A stretch of DNA of 64,000 bases, from the NCBI RefSeq assembly GCF_000374025.1, contig NZ_KB893244.1, positions 62,001 through 126,000 of the forward strand, written 5' to 3'. Both the position numbers and the translations under genes were made by a program. This document shows, piece by piece, positions 18,146-26,773 of this stretch; position 1 is the first letter of the stretch, and the number at the start of each line of letters is the position of its first letter. Below the pieces are notes generated by a model. The model made no database searches. It saw nothing but the letters and a program-made list of their open reading frames with translations, and was not told the DNA's origin. This DNA comes from Spirosoma panaciterrae DSM 21099 (GTDB taxonomy: Bacteria > Bacteroidota > Bacteroidia > Cytophagales > Spirosomataceae).

Positions 18146-18502
18146 GATTCCAATGGTTTTGTGATTAGTATTTTATATAACGCTATCCTGGAGTACCAAT
18201 TTCGGGCCAACCACTGAGACTCTGTAGGTTATGGGTTTTCTCTAGGCGGGTGGTGTTTCTGTTTTTCTACAGAATAAGTAGATTATTTACACATGAAATT
18301 ATATTGATGAATGTATTTGTGTTGGTGGTCAACCGACGGTTCGTCTACGATTGAAACTGTATTATCGCTAGTTCACTTCCCTGTTTTCGCATTCCGTCTG
18401 AGTTCAGCATGGGCCATTCCTCGTCGAAACCCAATTTTGTAGCATCAGATCAGGCTGCTCAATGGCCGAAGCTGGTCAAGTGAACACATAAACAACAACA
18501 CA

Positions 18503-18601
18503 ATGAAACGGCTATTAAAGAAATTGATTATGAAACCCGTCCGGCCAGCGAAGCGTCGGATCTGTGTGGTACGTCAGCAGGCCTGGTGGGGACATGAATA
18601 A
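18503..18601 (+). CDS. Possible small basic protein (32 aa)
   Basis: ATG to TAA, 32 codons. The predicted peptide is very basic (KRLLKKLIMK, then PAKRRICVVR) and ends in AWWGHE, so it could be an amphipathic or membrane-active peptide. The ATG is preceded by an A/C-rich leader (AACAACAACACA), which resembles weak Bacteroidota initiation regions. There is no homology evidence and no promoter I can identify, so chance is a real alternative. Confidence 0.25.
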   Translation: MKRLLKKLIMKPVRPAKRRICVVRQQAWWGHE

Positions 18602-18652
18602 GCCCATCAGGCCCGGCTATTCCTAAATGATTGAAGCAAAATGGACAGATCG

Positions 18653-18684
18653 TTGCAGTTAGTCGGGTGTGACATCTATCTTTG
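18653..18684 (+). promoter_or_regulatory. Bacteroidota-type promoter of the LacI-family gene
   Basis: TTG at 18653-18655 and TATCTTTG at 18677-18684 are separated by 21 bases; the ATG follows at 18701. The octamer is identical to the one in front of the GH32 gene. Confidence 0.55.
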
Positions 18685-18700
18685 GTAGTATTTATGGGGT

Positions 18701-19735
18701 ATGCGATCCGACAAAGTCTCGCTGAGTGATATTGCCCGATTAGCCGGGGTTTCTACCGCGCTGGTTTCGTATGTCTTGAGCGGTAAGGAAAAAGAAGGCC
18801 GGGTAGGGCAGGCGATTGCCGGGAAGATTCGGACCATTGCCAAAGAACTGAACTATCAGCCGAACCTGCTGGCCAAAAGCCTTCGGAAAGGGCAGACCTT
18901 TACAATTGGGCTCATTATCGCCGATATTTCCAACCCCTTTTTTGCCAACATTGCCCGTGAGGTCGAGGACGAATCCCGGCGGCATGGGTATACGGTAATC
19001 ATCGGGAGTTCGGATGAAGATGCCGACAAAGCCTGGGATCTGATGAATGTACTGATCAATCGGCAGGTCGATGGATTGATTATCGTGTCGTCCGAACATT
19101 CCGAACGGCTGGTCGAGCATCTGCAACGTATCCGGTTGCCCTTTGTCTTGCTGGATCGTCATTTCCCCCAGTTCGATACCGACTTCGTGGTTACCGACAA
19201 TGCGCGTGCTTCCTACGAAGCGGGGATTCACCTGATCGAGAATGGCTACCAGCGCATCGGCTTTATTGCCTATCAGTCGGCCATGTTTCATGTCCGTGAA
19301 CGGATTCGCGGCTATCAGGAAGCCTTGCGAGACCGAGGTATCAGAGCCGAAGCCAACTGGTTAAAGCGTGTGTCGTTTCAGGCCATCGAAGCCGAAATTC
19401 GAACCGCTATCGATGAGCTGGTATCGGCCGAATCACCCGTTGATTCACTCATCTTTTCTACCTACGGGCTGGCCGTGAACGGACTTAAATATTTCAACGA
19501 GCTACGCTTACGGGTTCCTGAAGATGTAGGCGTTGTGAGCTTCGGACAGGCCGAAGTGTTCGATCTGTACTACTGCCCCATCTCCTACATGCGCCAGCCT
19601 ATTGATGTATTGGGCAAAAAAGCTGTTGACATCTTGATTCATCGGCTGAAAGGCGAAGTGGTTGATAGCCAGACGTATGTGATTGAAGCACACCTGGTGG
19701 CGCGGGCATCGTCACGAAAACGGATGATTAGGTAA
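18701..19735 (+). CDS. LacI/GalR family transcriptional regulator of the galactonate-type cluster
   Basis: A 344-residue regulator. Residues about 5-55 are a LacI helix-turn-helix (VSLSDIARLAGVSTALVSYVLSG) with a hinge helix (QPNLLAKSLRKGQ), followed by a periplasmic-binding-protein-like effector domain (TIGLIIADISNPFFANI, DGLIIVSSEHSE, and FVLLDRHFPQFDTDFVVTDN). It is followed after 67 bases by the dehydratase gene, with a LacI-type palindrome in that gap, so it most likely represses the dehydratase-kinase-aldolase-transporter genes. The inducer is probably galactonate or a 2-keto-3-deoxy sugar acid, inferred from context only. Confidence 0.9.
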   Translation: MRSDKVSLSDIARLAGVSTALVSYVLSGKEKEGRVGQAIAGKIRTIAKELNYQPNLLAKSLRKGQTFTIGLIIADISNPFFANIAREVEDESRRHGYTVIIGSSDEDADKAWDLMNVLINRQVDGLIIVSSEHSERLVEHLQRIRLPFVLLDRHFPQFDTDFVVTDNARASYEAGIHLIENGYQRIGFIAYQSAMFHVRERIRGYQEALRDRGIRAEANWLKRVSFQAIEAEIRTAIDELVSAESPVDSLIFSTYGLAVNGLKYFNELRLRVPEDVGVVSFGQAEVFDLYYCPISYMRQPIDVLGKKAVDILIHRLKGEVVDSQTYVIEAHLVARASSRKRMIR

Positions 19736-19753
19736 ATACCCCTTTTGTCTTTA

Positions 19754-19767
19754 CTTAAACGTTTAAG
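19754..19767 (+). promoter_or_regulatory. LacI-family operator palindrome
   Basis: CTTAAACGTTTAAG is a perfect 14-bp palindrome with the central CG typical of LacI/GalR operators. It lies 36 bases before the dehydratase ATG and 19 bases after the regulator stop codon, the expected place for repression of the catabolic genes. Confidence 0.75.
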
Positions 19768-19802
19768 CGAAGGCATTTCCCTATCCCTGATTCATCCGTC
19801 GT

Positions 19803-21071
19803 ATGCAACGCAGACGTTTTCTACAATCGCTGGCGTCAGGCTCTTTGGCTGCGCTGGCCGGACTACATGCCACTGGAGCTGCCTCCCGGCCATCCGTCTT
19901 TTCGACGGCGGCTTTGCCCAAGCTAAAGATCACGAAAATTCGGTACTACGCAGCGCCCGATTATACCAAGCCCCTCTTCAACCAGGCGCGGGGGATTGTG
20001 GAAGTTGAAACCGACGGTGGGCTGGTCGGCATTGGCGAAGGGGGCGCCAAAGATACCATTGAGCAATGCGCCCAGATGATTATCGGCGAAAATCCCTTTC
20101 GGATCGAGCATCTCTGGCAGTACCTGTACCGGGGTATGTTTTATCCACCCGGACGTGAGAAACTACATGCCCTGGGGGCTATTGAGATGGCTCTCTGGGA
20201 TCTGAAAGGCAAGGCGCTGGGCGTACCCGTTTATGAACTGCTCGGTGGGGCCACCCGCGATTACGTTGAATGTTATGCCACGGGCTTTCGGCCATCGAAG
20301 GCCAAAACCGAAGAAGAACGAGCGCGCGACTGTATCGAAGCTGGATTTCGGGCCTATCGCATCGGGCCCACAGGGGGGAATGGCGAACAGCCTTTCGACT
20401 TTTATGAGAATGCGAAAAAAACCATCGAATTCAGTCGGCGCATCAACGAGGCCGTAGGGGGTGGTGGCAAATGGGCCATTGACCTGCATACCCGTTTCGA
20501 TACGCAGGAAGCCATCAAAATTTGTCAGGCGCTGGAAGATATGGAACCCTATTTTGTGGAAGATATCATCCGATCCGAAAATCCGGGTGTTTACCGTACA
20601 CTACGGCCTATGCTGAAAGTACCCATTGCGGTAGGTGAACAGTTTGGCGACCGTTGGGATTCGAACGAATTAATTGAAAACCACCTGATCGATTATACGC
20701 GATTTACCCTGCCCAACACGGGAGGAGTACATGAATTTCAAAAACTGGCGGCCATTTGCGAAACGCATTATGTAGGCATGATCCCGCATTTTACGGGTCC
20801 GCTTTCGACGGCTGCGCTGGTGCATGTGCTGGGAGCCAGTAGCCCGGTTCGCTGCCTGATGGAACTGGCCGGGGGGGAGCCTGAAAAACCGGCCTATTTC
20901 AACGAGGATTACCTGAATTTCAAAAACGGAAAACTCTACCTGAATCCAAATCCGGGGCTGGGTGTGCGCTTCGACCCCAAAAAGGCCACCTTTATCACGG
21001 AGATAAAAGAGAATACCAAATATCCACATCCGGTTTTGCGGGCACCCGATGGGTCGATTCATAACTGGTAG
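19803..21071 (+). CDS. dgoD: Enolase-superfamily sugar-acid dehydratase, probable galactonate dehydratase, with Tat-like leader
   Basis: A 422-residue mandelate racemase/muconate lactonizing enzyme family member. Mg ligands and catalytic residues match galactonate dehydratase: Asp227 and His229 (IDLHTRF), Glu253 (FVEDI), Glu279 (GEQF) and His329 (IPHFTGP). It would dehydrate D-galactonate to 2-keto-3-deoxygalactonate; the assignment rests mainly on the kinase, aldolase and transporter that follow. The N-terminus (QRRRFLQSLASGSLAALAG) is a twin-arginine type export leader of about 28 residues, unusual for an enzyme feeding a cytoplasmic kinase. A related sugar acid remains possible as substrate. 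Confidence 0.78.
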   Translation: MQRRRFLQSLASGSLAALAGLHATGAASRPSVFSTAALPKLKITKIRYYAAPDYTKPLFNQARGIVEVETDGGLVGIGEGGAKDTIEQCAQMIIGENPFRIEHLWQYLYRGMFYPPGREKLHALGAIEMALWDLKGKALGVPVYELLGGATRDYVECYATGFRPSKAKTEEERARDCIEAGFRAYRIGPTGGNGEQPFDFYENAKKTIEFSRRINEAVGGGGKWAIDLHTRFDTQEAIKICQALEDMEPYFVEDIIRSENPGVYRTLRPMLKVPIAVGEQFGDRWDSNELIENHLIDYTRFTLPNTGGVHEFQKLAAICETHYVGMIPHFTGPLSTAALVHVLGASSPVRCLMELAGGEPEKPAYFNEDYLNFKNGKLYLNPNPGLGVRFDPKKATFITEIKENTKYPHPVLRAPDGSIHNW

Positions 21072-21093
21072 ACAAAACCTGACGAGTCGATTT

Positions 21094-22101
21094 ATGAATG
21101 ATTATCTGCTGAGTTGCGACTGGGGTACATCGTCGTTCCGGCTTCGGTTGGTCGATACCCGGACTGGTCGGGTTTTGGGCGAACACCTTCTGCCGATCGG
21201 CGTGGCCGCTACGTTCGATACCTGGAAAGTTGAGCACGACCGAACGGAGGTTGAACGGGAAACGTTTTTCGGGCAATTTCTAAAAGCACAGATCAACACC
21301 CTGGCTGATTCGCTGTCGGTTTCGCTGGAGCAGGTGCCTGTGGTATTGTCGGGTATGGCGTCGTCGTCGATTGGTATGGCCGAATTGCCGTACGCGAATC
21401 TGCCCTTTTCGCTCGACGGGTCCCAGGTCAGTGTTCGGTGGGTCGCTCCCCGGCCTGAATTCAAATTCGGTCATCGGCTCTTACTGGTTTCGGGGGTGCG
21501 GAGCCCAAGAGACGTTATGCGGGGCGAAGAAACACAACTGATTGGCCTGCGTGACATCCTGACCGAGGGAACTCGTTCGGTGCTGATTTTTCCGGGTACC
21601 CATTCCAAGCATATGTACGTTGAGGGTGGGCAACTTATTGACTTTCAAACGTTCATGACGGGCGAGGTATTCAGTGTACTGACCAGCCATTCCATCCTGA
21701 AAGAATCGACCGACGCGGCTAAGTTGATTGATGGCCTCCAACTGGACCCAGCCGCTTTTCGGCGGGGGGTAAAGGCTTCGGAATCACCATCATTGCTTCA
21801 TAATCTGTTTACGGTGCGGACCAATCAACTGTTTGGTAAACTGACCCGTCCACAGAATGCCCTCTACCTGAGCGGTTTACTGATTGGCTCCGAACTGCGG
21901 GGGTTACTGCCGAAATCGGATTGGCAACTGGTACTTTGCTGCGATAACAACCTGATCGATTTTTATACAGAAGCCCTGGCGGAACTCGGCCTGCTGGAGC
22001 GGACAACCCGGATCGACGCCGAGCGCATTCGGTATGCCGCCACCGAGGGGCATCTCAACATCCTGAACCACCAGCTCACCCTAGCCCAAGCTACCTTATG
22101 A
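21094..22101 (+). CDS. dgoK: 2-dehydro-3-deoxygalactonokinase
   Basis: About 335 residues from the ATG at 21094, where the family start MNDYLLSCDWGTSSFRLRLVD begins. It has the ASKHA-type phosphate-binding DWGTSSFR motif, GEETQLIGL at about 145 and LIFPGTHSKHMYVE at about 165, as in DgoK, which phosphorylates 2-keto-3-deoxygalactonate with ATP. The frame is open further upstream to 21049 but that would overlap the dehydratase. Its stop overlaps the aldolase start by four bases (ATGA), indicating translational coupling. Confidence 0.88.
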   Translation: MNDYLLSCDWGTSSFRLRLVDTRTGRVLGEHLLPIGVAATFDTWKVEHDRTEVERETFFGQFLKAQINTLADSLSVSLEQVPVVLSGMASSSIGMAELPYANLPFSLDGSQVSVRWVAPRPEFKFGHRLLLVSGVRSPRDVMRGEETQLIGLRDILTEGTRSVLIFPGTHSKHMYVEGGQLIDFQTFMTGEVFSVLTSHSILKESTDAAKLIDGLQLDPAAFRRGVKASESPSLLHNLFTVRTNQLFGKLTRPQNALYLSGLLIGSELRGLLPKSDWQLVLCCDNNLIDFYTEALAELGLLERTTRIDAERIRYAATEGHLNILNHQLTLAQATL

Positions 22102-22739
22102 GTCAACGCCCGTTTTCGTGGGAGTTATTTACGAAATGCCCTATTGTCGGTATTGTGCGGCACCTGACGGCCGATGAAGTTGCTGAGATGCTGCCGATCT
22201 ATCTGGAAAGTGGTCTGACAACCATCGAAATTACGATGAATACACCGGGGGCTGCCGAGATGATTCTGGCGGCACAGGCCCACTATTCCGGGCAGCTCAA
22301 CCTGGGCGCCGGTACCGTTCGAACGTTGACTGATCTGGAAAATGCGCTGGCTGCCGGTGCCCAGTTTATCGTTACCCCTACACTGAATGAGCCCATCGTT
22401 CGGCGCTGTGTGGAGCAGGGCATACCTATTTTTCCGGGAGCCTTTACTCCGACCGAGATTGAACGGGCCTGGCAACTGGGCGCAGCGATGGTCAAGGTAT
22501 ATCCGGCAGGTATGTTCGGTCCCGACTATATCCGCGATATAAAGGCCCCACTGGACGATGTAAAACTGCTACCAACGGGTGGGGTCAATCAATCGAACAT
22601 GGCCGAGTATCGAAACGCGGGAGCCGATGGGGTAGGTATGGGGAGCCAGTTGATCGACAAATCCCTGATTCAGCAGCGTGACTGGGCGGGACTGAAAGCC
22701 CATTTCCTTGCCATAAAGCGTGCATTTGATGGTCAATAG
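22098..22739 (+). CDS. dgoA: 2-dehydro-3-deoxy-6-phosphogalactonate/phosphogluconate aldolase
   Basis: A 213-residue class I aldolase of the KDPG/KDPGal family. Visible motifs are IVGIVRHL near the N-terminus, the TIEITMNTPG strand with its catalytic Glu, GAGTVRT, IVTPTLNEPIVRRC and AAMVKVYPAG, whose Lys is the Schiff-base residue. It cleaves the phosphorylated 2-keto-3-deoxy acid to pyruvate and glyceraldehyde 3-phosphate, completing the De Ley-Doudoroff route with the two genes before it. Coupled to the kinase by a four-base overlap. Confidence 0.9.
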   Translation: MSQRPFSWELFTKCPIVGIVRHLTADEVAEMLPIYLESGLTTIEITMNTPGAAEMILAAQAHYSGQLNLGAGTVRTLTDLENALAAGAQFIVTPTLNEPIVRRCVEQGIPIFPGAFTPTEIERAWQLGAAMVKVYPAGMFGPDYIRDIKAPLDDVKLLPTGGVNQSNMAEYRNAGADGVGMGSQLIDKSLIQQRDWAGLKAHFLAIKRAFDGQ

Positions 22740-22839
22740 TACGTACCAGGTTAGCATTTAATGGGCATACATTGAAGACAATTTCACTACCCATTCCTGC
22801 CAATCGATAGACAGCAAAGTGCCATAACCCGTGTTTCCT

Positions 22840-24138
22840 ATGCCCTCGTCCCGAATACCAAATTATCGCTGGTTCGTTGTCTTTCTGGTATTTATTGCCA
22901 CAACGATCAATTACCTTGATCGGCAAATCATTGGCCTGTTAAAACCAATTCTGGAGAACGAATTCAGTTGGTCCGAAACCGACTTCGCCCATATTGTGAT
23001 GGCCTTTACGGCGGCCTATGCCGTTGGCCTGTTGCTATCTGGCTGGTTTATTGATAAGGTAGGCTCCAAAATCGGCTATGCCGTCATGATCGTTATCTGG
23101 AGCGTGGCAGGTATGCTTCATGCGCTGGCCCGGAGTGCCCTGGGTTTTGGATTGGCGCGGGTCGGATTGGGCATCGGTGAAGCAGGCAATTACCCGGCGG
23201 GTATGAAAACCGTAGCCGAATGGTTTCCTAAGAAGGAGCGGGGGCTGGCAACCGGACTTTTCAACGCTGGTACGAGTATTGGGGTGGTTGTAGCGGTCCT
23301 GTTGGTGCCATTCATTCTGCGGACGTATGGCTGGCCGGATGTATTCTGGATTACCGGAGCCCTGGGCTTCGTATGGCTGGTGGCCTGGTGGATTTTCTAT
23401 GAAGTACCGTCGCGTCAGCATCGGCTGTCAGCAGTCGAGCGGGACTATATTCTGGCCGGACAGGAATTGCCGGACGAAAACCAGACGGCATCAGTCAGTT
23501 GGGCCAGACTCTTTGCGTATCCACAAACCTGGGTGCTTATTGTTGGCAAAGGCCTCATCGACCCCATCTACTGGTTTTTCCTGTTCTGGTTGCCCTCCTA
23601 TTTCTCCGCCATGTTTGCGCTCGATCTGAAAAAGCCAAGCTGGGAACTGATGCTTATTTATCTGGCTACCACACTGGGCAGCATTGGGGGCGGTTATCTA
23701 TCATCGCAACTCATTAAGCGAGGCTGGCCTACCCTGAAAGCCCGCAAAACGGCGCTACTGGCGTTTGCGGTCATTGAACTGTCGGTAATTTCGCTCCAGT
23801 TTGCCACCAACGTCTGGACGGCGGTTGGGTTGCTTAGTCTGGCGGTAGCCGTTCATCAGGCATGGGCGACGAACGTATTTACACTGGGTTCCGATTTGTT
23901 CCCTAAACAGGCTGTCAGTTCGGCGGTAGGTATTGGCGGTATGGCAGGCGCCGTAGGCGGTATTCTCTTTCCGATGCTGGTCGGAAGTTTACTGGATCGC
24001 TACCGGGCCGAAGGAAATCTGTCGGGTGGGTACAATGTCCTGTTTACCATCTGCGGCTTTACCTACCTGATAGCCTGGGGCATCATTCATCTGCTCACCC
24101 GTTCCATGCGGCCCATTGCTGTAGAACAGAACGGGTGA
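22840..24138 (+). CDS. MFS sugar-acid transporter (ACS family, ExuT/DgoT-like)
   Basis: A 12-helix major facilitator of about 432 residues from ATG 22840 (GTG 22831 also possible). The first helix ends in TTINYLDRQIIGLLKP, the classic anion:cation symporter signature; helix 4-5 carries the GIGEAGNYPAGMKTVAEWFPKKERGLATG motif. ACS members import hexuronates, galactonate or glucarate with protons. Placed 100 bases after the aldolase on the same strand, it is the likely importer for the cluster's substrate. Confidence 0.87.
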   Translation: MPSSRIPNYRWFVVFLVFIATTINYLDRQIIGLLKPILENEFSWSETDFAHIVMAFTAAYAVGLLLSGWFIDKVGSKIGYAVMIVIWSVAGMLHALARSALGFGLARVGLGIGEAGNYPAGMKTVAEWFPKKERGLATGLFNAGTSIGVVVAVLLVPFILRTYGWPDVFWITGALGFVWLVAWWIFYEVPSRQHRLSAVERDYILAGQELPDENQTASVSWARLFAYPQTWVLIVGKGLIDPIYWFFLFWLPSYFSAMFALDLKKPSWELMLIYLATTLGSIGGGYLSSQLIKRGWPTLKARKTALLAFAVIELSVISLQFATNVWTAVGLLSLAVAVHQAWATNVFTLGSDLFPKQAVSSAVGIGGMAGAVGGILFPMLVGSLLDRYRAEGNLSGGYNVLFTICGFTYLIAWGIIHLLTRSMRPIAVEQNG

Positions 24139-24149
24139 GTCCCGATTGC

Positions 24150-24692
24150 CTACAAGTCTGGTATCTCTTTAAGCGGCTTCCAGGACGGGTTGGTTTTGGG
24201 CACCGGATCGCCCGAACAAACCCGGCATAAGTACATCAGCTCCATCGACCAGCCCCTGTCGACCTTACCGAGCGAAAGGGTTATCTGGGTTCGGGGTGTC
24301 AGCCAGTTTACGGTCTGGAGTTCTCCCACACGTTTTACTTTACCGGGGCCATATTTTTCGCGGAGTAACCCTTCCAGTTCATTCGATGCGGCTGTTACAT
24401 CGGCTTCGGAGATCGATGCGGTAGTATAGTAGTAATAAGAGGCCGACAGCAGGGAATCACCGTTGAAGCCATATTCCAGGCCAACCGTTCGGTTGATTAG
24501 TGGGACTCGGGCATAGATCAACTTCTCGGCCTTTGACGATGTACGTTTTTCTTTTTCTGCTTCTTTAACCTGTTTGGGTGAGAATCCCCAGCGTACCTGA
24601 CGAATATCGGGCGTTGGCTGGGCCATCAGCAAACCAACTGTACCTAGTTGCAAAAGCAGTACGTACAGCAGACGGGAGCGAATCGTTGTCAT
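24150..24692 (-). CDS. Secreted protein of unknown function
   Basis: A 180-residue protein with a signal peptide (about 1-25, ending LMAQ). The mature part begins with IRQVRWGFSPKQVKEAEK, a pattern seen in exported proteins that start with an 'amphipathic W-G-S/T-x-x-x-V' unit, then has a basic segment, a run of Tyr residues (SYYYYTT) and a central ELEGLLREKYGPGK helix. Two Cys residues near the end (LCRVCSG) could form a disulfide. I recognise no family. It converges on the MFS gene with an 11-base gap. Confidence 0.65.
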   Translation of the reverse strand: MTTIRSRLLYVLLLQLGTVGLLMAQPTPDIRQVRWGFSPKQVKEAEKEKRTSSKAEKLIYARVPLINRTVGLEYGFNGDSLLSASYYYYTTASISEADVTAASNELEGLLREKYGPGKVKRVGELQTVNWLTPRTQITLSLGKVDRGWSMELMYLCRVCSGDPVPKTNPSWKPLKEIPDL

Positions 24693-24866
24693 AAGTAGTG
24701 AATGAGCTTGTCTTGAGATAAAGAACCTCAGGACGATGATTCTGTTTGGTTGGTTTGTAAGAAACGTACCAGTGCCGCTGTCCGGGCAGGTTCTTCAATC
24801 TACCCGGCGAGGCCGTTCAACATCGAACGGTTGCCATGAACTCGGTTTTAGGAAGATTCACTATCA

Positions 24867-26573
24867 TCAGCTTTGTGCATCTGACGGCATGGGTGGAGCA
24901 ACCGATTTATTCTCAGACCTTAACTGAGCAGCCTGTGGGAGCGAATACAGGTGTTCGTAATACTCCCGCGCCATTCGGTCGGCATCGAAATAAGGGCGTA
25001 TATCGAGCAGGCTGTTTTTCATAAGCTGGAGCCACTGCTCAGGTTGTTCGTAGTACATGGGCAAAATGACCGTTTCCAGCAATGTGTACAGATTTTCGGC
25101 ATCGAAGTCGTCCTGCTGATGAGCGGGCCAGGTCAGGTCAGCTTCGGGAAGAACAAAACTATTGATGCCATTCCGGGCAAATTCGGGTATCCAGCCATCA
25201 TTGGTCGAACAGTTTATCGCGCCATTCATCGCGGCCGTCATGCCACTGGTTCCTGATGCTTCGCGGGTAAGCCGGGGGGTGTTGAGCCATACATCGGCCC
25301 CTTGTTTCAGTCGTTTCGACAGGTATAGTTCATACCCGACCAGTACTGAGCAGTTGGTATACTGCTTCGATACATGTACCAGTCGGTCGAATGTGCCGAT
25401 GCTGGCATAATCGAATGGATATGGTTTTCCGGCCCAGATAATCTGCACCGGATAGTTCGGATTCGTCAGCAGGCGGTCGAATCGGGCTGGGTCAGAAAGA
25501 AGCAGATCTGGGCGTTTATACCCCGCAAACCGCCGGGCCCAAACGATGGTAAAGATGTTGGGGTCGTACAAATCGCCTGTCTGATTGGCAACCAGATCGA
25601 ACAGGGCTCGTTTGTTGGCACGTTTTCGGGTAATCAGCGTAGCATCGTCATGGGCAGCGGCTGCTGCATCCAGTGTGGGGTCGCCCCAGAACGGGTGATT
25701 CTGGGCATTGGTAATGGCAATGATTGGGCAAATATCTGGGGTTCCCTGCCACAGTTGCTGGCTTACTTCCTGATGGCGTCTGGATACGGCATTGGCACGT
25801 CCGGCCATTCGTAAAGCGCCTAATGCCCAGTTGAATTGCTCATCATACAGGCCCGTAGTTCGTTGAACCTCTTCGAGGGGGAGGCCATCAAAAAAGCCCA
25901 TTCGATCCAGAAGCCGACAATCACTGCGGGGGTTTCCGGCTTCTTCGGGTGTGTGCGTCGTGAATACCAACCGTTCCCGAACGGCCTCCCGGCGGCCTAG
26001 TTGCCGAAGGAGGTAAAAGGCCAGCGGCAGCGGGTGGCTCTCGTTCATGTGGTAAACGTCTGGTTTTAGCTGAAGCTGTTCCAATAGTTTAGCGCCCCCA
26101 ATACCGAGCAAAATGCTCGACGCAATGCGGGTTTCGGGGTTGGGGTCGTAGAGCCGATGGCAGACGGTTTGCGCCAGATAATCGTTTTCGGGCAGATCGG
26201 TCGACAGAAAATACGTTGGTACGGTACCAAATACCGTTGGCGGCAGGTAATAGGCGGTTACCCAAACCGGAGCCTGATTGATCTGAATCTGAAAGCGCAG
26301 GTTGGTTGGCTGAAGAAAGCTATAGTGCTTTTCCATAAATAGCACATCCATGGTCTGATCGGCTTTATGGACCTGATCGTAATAGCCATATTTCCAGAGA
26401 ATACCTATGGCTACCATCGGCTGGTGTAGGGTATAGGCACTGCGCATGTGTGAGCCCGCCAGAAAACCCAGCCCACCCGAGTAGGTCTTCAGGTATTGGG
26501 CAAAAGCAAACTCCATTGAAAAATAAGCCACGAAGGGCATTCGCTCTGTAGAAATCGAAGGGATAGATTCCAT
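24867..26573 (-). CDS. glgP: Alpha-glucan phosphorylase-like protein (GT35) lacking the PLP lysine
   Basis: A 568-residue protein of the short glucan phosphorylase type: EFAFAQYLKTYSGGLGFLAGSHMRSA at about 21-46, the DVYHMNESH segment (173-180), FTIVWARRFAGYKRPDL (341-356) with the phosphate-binding Arg/Lys pair of the family, and REASGTSGMTAAMNGAIN (437-454). In phosphorylases the Lys of the GxxGxxKxxxNG motif binds pyridoxal phosphate; here residue 446 is Thr (codon ACG at 25238-25236). So the protein may not be a normal phosphorylase, or may use the cofactor differently. It diverges from the acetate kinase gene across a 200-base region with CRP/FNR-type dyads. Confidence 0.8.
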   Translation of the reverse strand: MESIPSISTERMPFVAYFSMEFAFAQYLKTYSGGLGFLAGSHMRSAYTLHQPMVAIGILWKYGYYDQVHKADQTMDVLFMEKHYSFLQPTNLRFQIQINQAPVWVTAYYLPPTVFGTVPTYFLSTDLPENDYLAQTVCHRLYDPNPETRIASSILLGIGGAKLLEQLQLKPDVYHMNESHPLPLAFYLLRQLGRREAVRERLVFTTHTPEEAGNPRSDCRLLDRMGFFDGLPLEEVQRTTGLYDEQFNWALGALRMAGRANAVSRRHQEVSQQLWQGTPDICPIIAITNAQNHPFWGDPTLDAAAAAHDDATLITRKRANKRALFDLVANQTGDLYDPNIFTIVWARRFAGYKRPDLLLSDPARFDRLLTNPNYPVQIIWAGKPYPFDYASIGTFDRLVHVSKQYTNCSVLVGYELYLSKRLKQGADVWLNTPRLTREASGTSGMTAAMNGAINCSTNDGWIPEFARNGINSFVLPEADLTWPAHQQDDFDAENLYTLLETVILPMYYEQPEQWLQLMKNSLLDIRPYFDADRMAREYYEHLYSLPQAAQLRSENKSVAPPMPSDAQS

Positions 26574-26658
26574 ATATTCAGGTTGATAAGTCGTTATGAC
26601 TGGCCCGAAGGTCGGTACTCAGGGCATGCATCGGGCTGAAACCAAACAGCCCGTAGGC

Positions 26659-26670
26659 TGATTTTTATCA
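26659..26670. promoter_or_regulatory. CRP/FNR-type dyad TGAT-N4-ATCA between glgP and ackA
   Basis: TGAT-TTTT-ATCA, a perfect dyad with N4 spacer, preceded by TAGGC. It lies 86 bases upstream of the minus-strand glgP-like start and 104 bases upstream of ackA. Assigned as a candidate site for the receiver-CRP regulator at 30007-31053. Confidence 0.5.
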
Positions 26671-26698
26671 GACGATTGACCACAAACAGCTTTTTCGT

Positions 26699-26741
26699 TG
26701 AGTATGGTCATACGGGACTGCGTCGTCGATGGAGAATTTTA
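26699..26741 (+). promoter_or_regulatory. Candidate ackA promoter: dyad plus -7-like octamer
   Basis: TGAG-TATG-GTCA at 26699-26710 (one position off the dyad) followed by GAATTTTA at 26734-26741. The dyad centre is 36.5 bases from the last octamer base, the same distance as at 28879-28921, 29945-29987 and 39236-39278. The octamer matches TAnnTTTG at four of six fixed positions. Confidence 0.45.
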
Positions 26742-26773
26742 CCGAACGAACGTAGTCCTTACCGAAGCGATTT

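Larger units (their letters stand above)
18146..18700. other. 555-base intergenic region between divergent DUF892 and LacI-family genes
   Basis: This is the longest gap in the window. It holds the upstream region of the DUF892 gene (left), one possible 32-codon ORF at 18503-18601 and the promoter of the LacI-family gene (right). I see no tRNA fold, long inverted repeat or mobile-element end in it. Confidence 0.6.

Noticed and set aside
24813..24830. 6-bp hairpin CCGTTC/GAACGG after the glgP-like gene
   Set aside because: The stem is short and no T tract follows on the minus strand; it is not convincing as a terminator.
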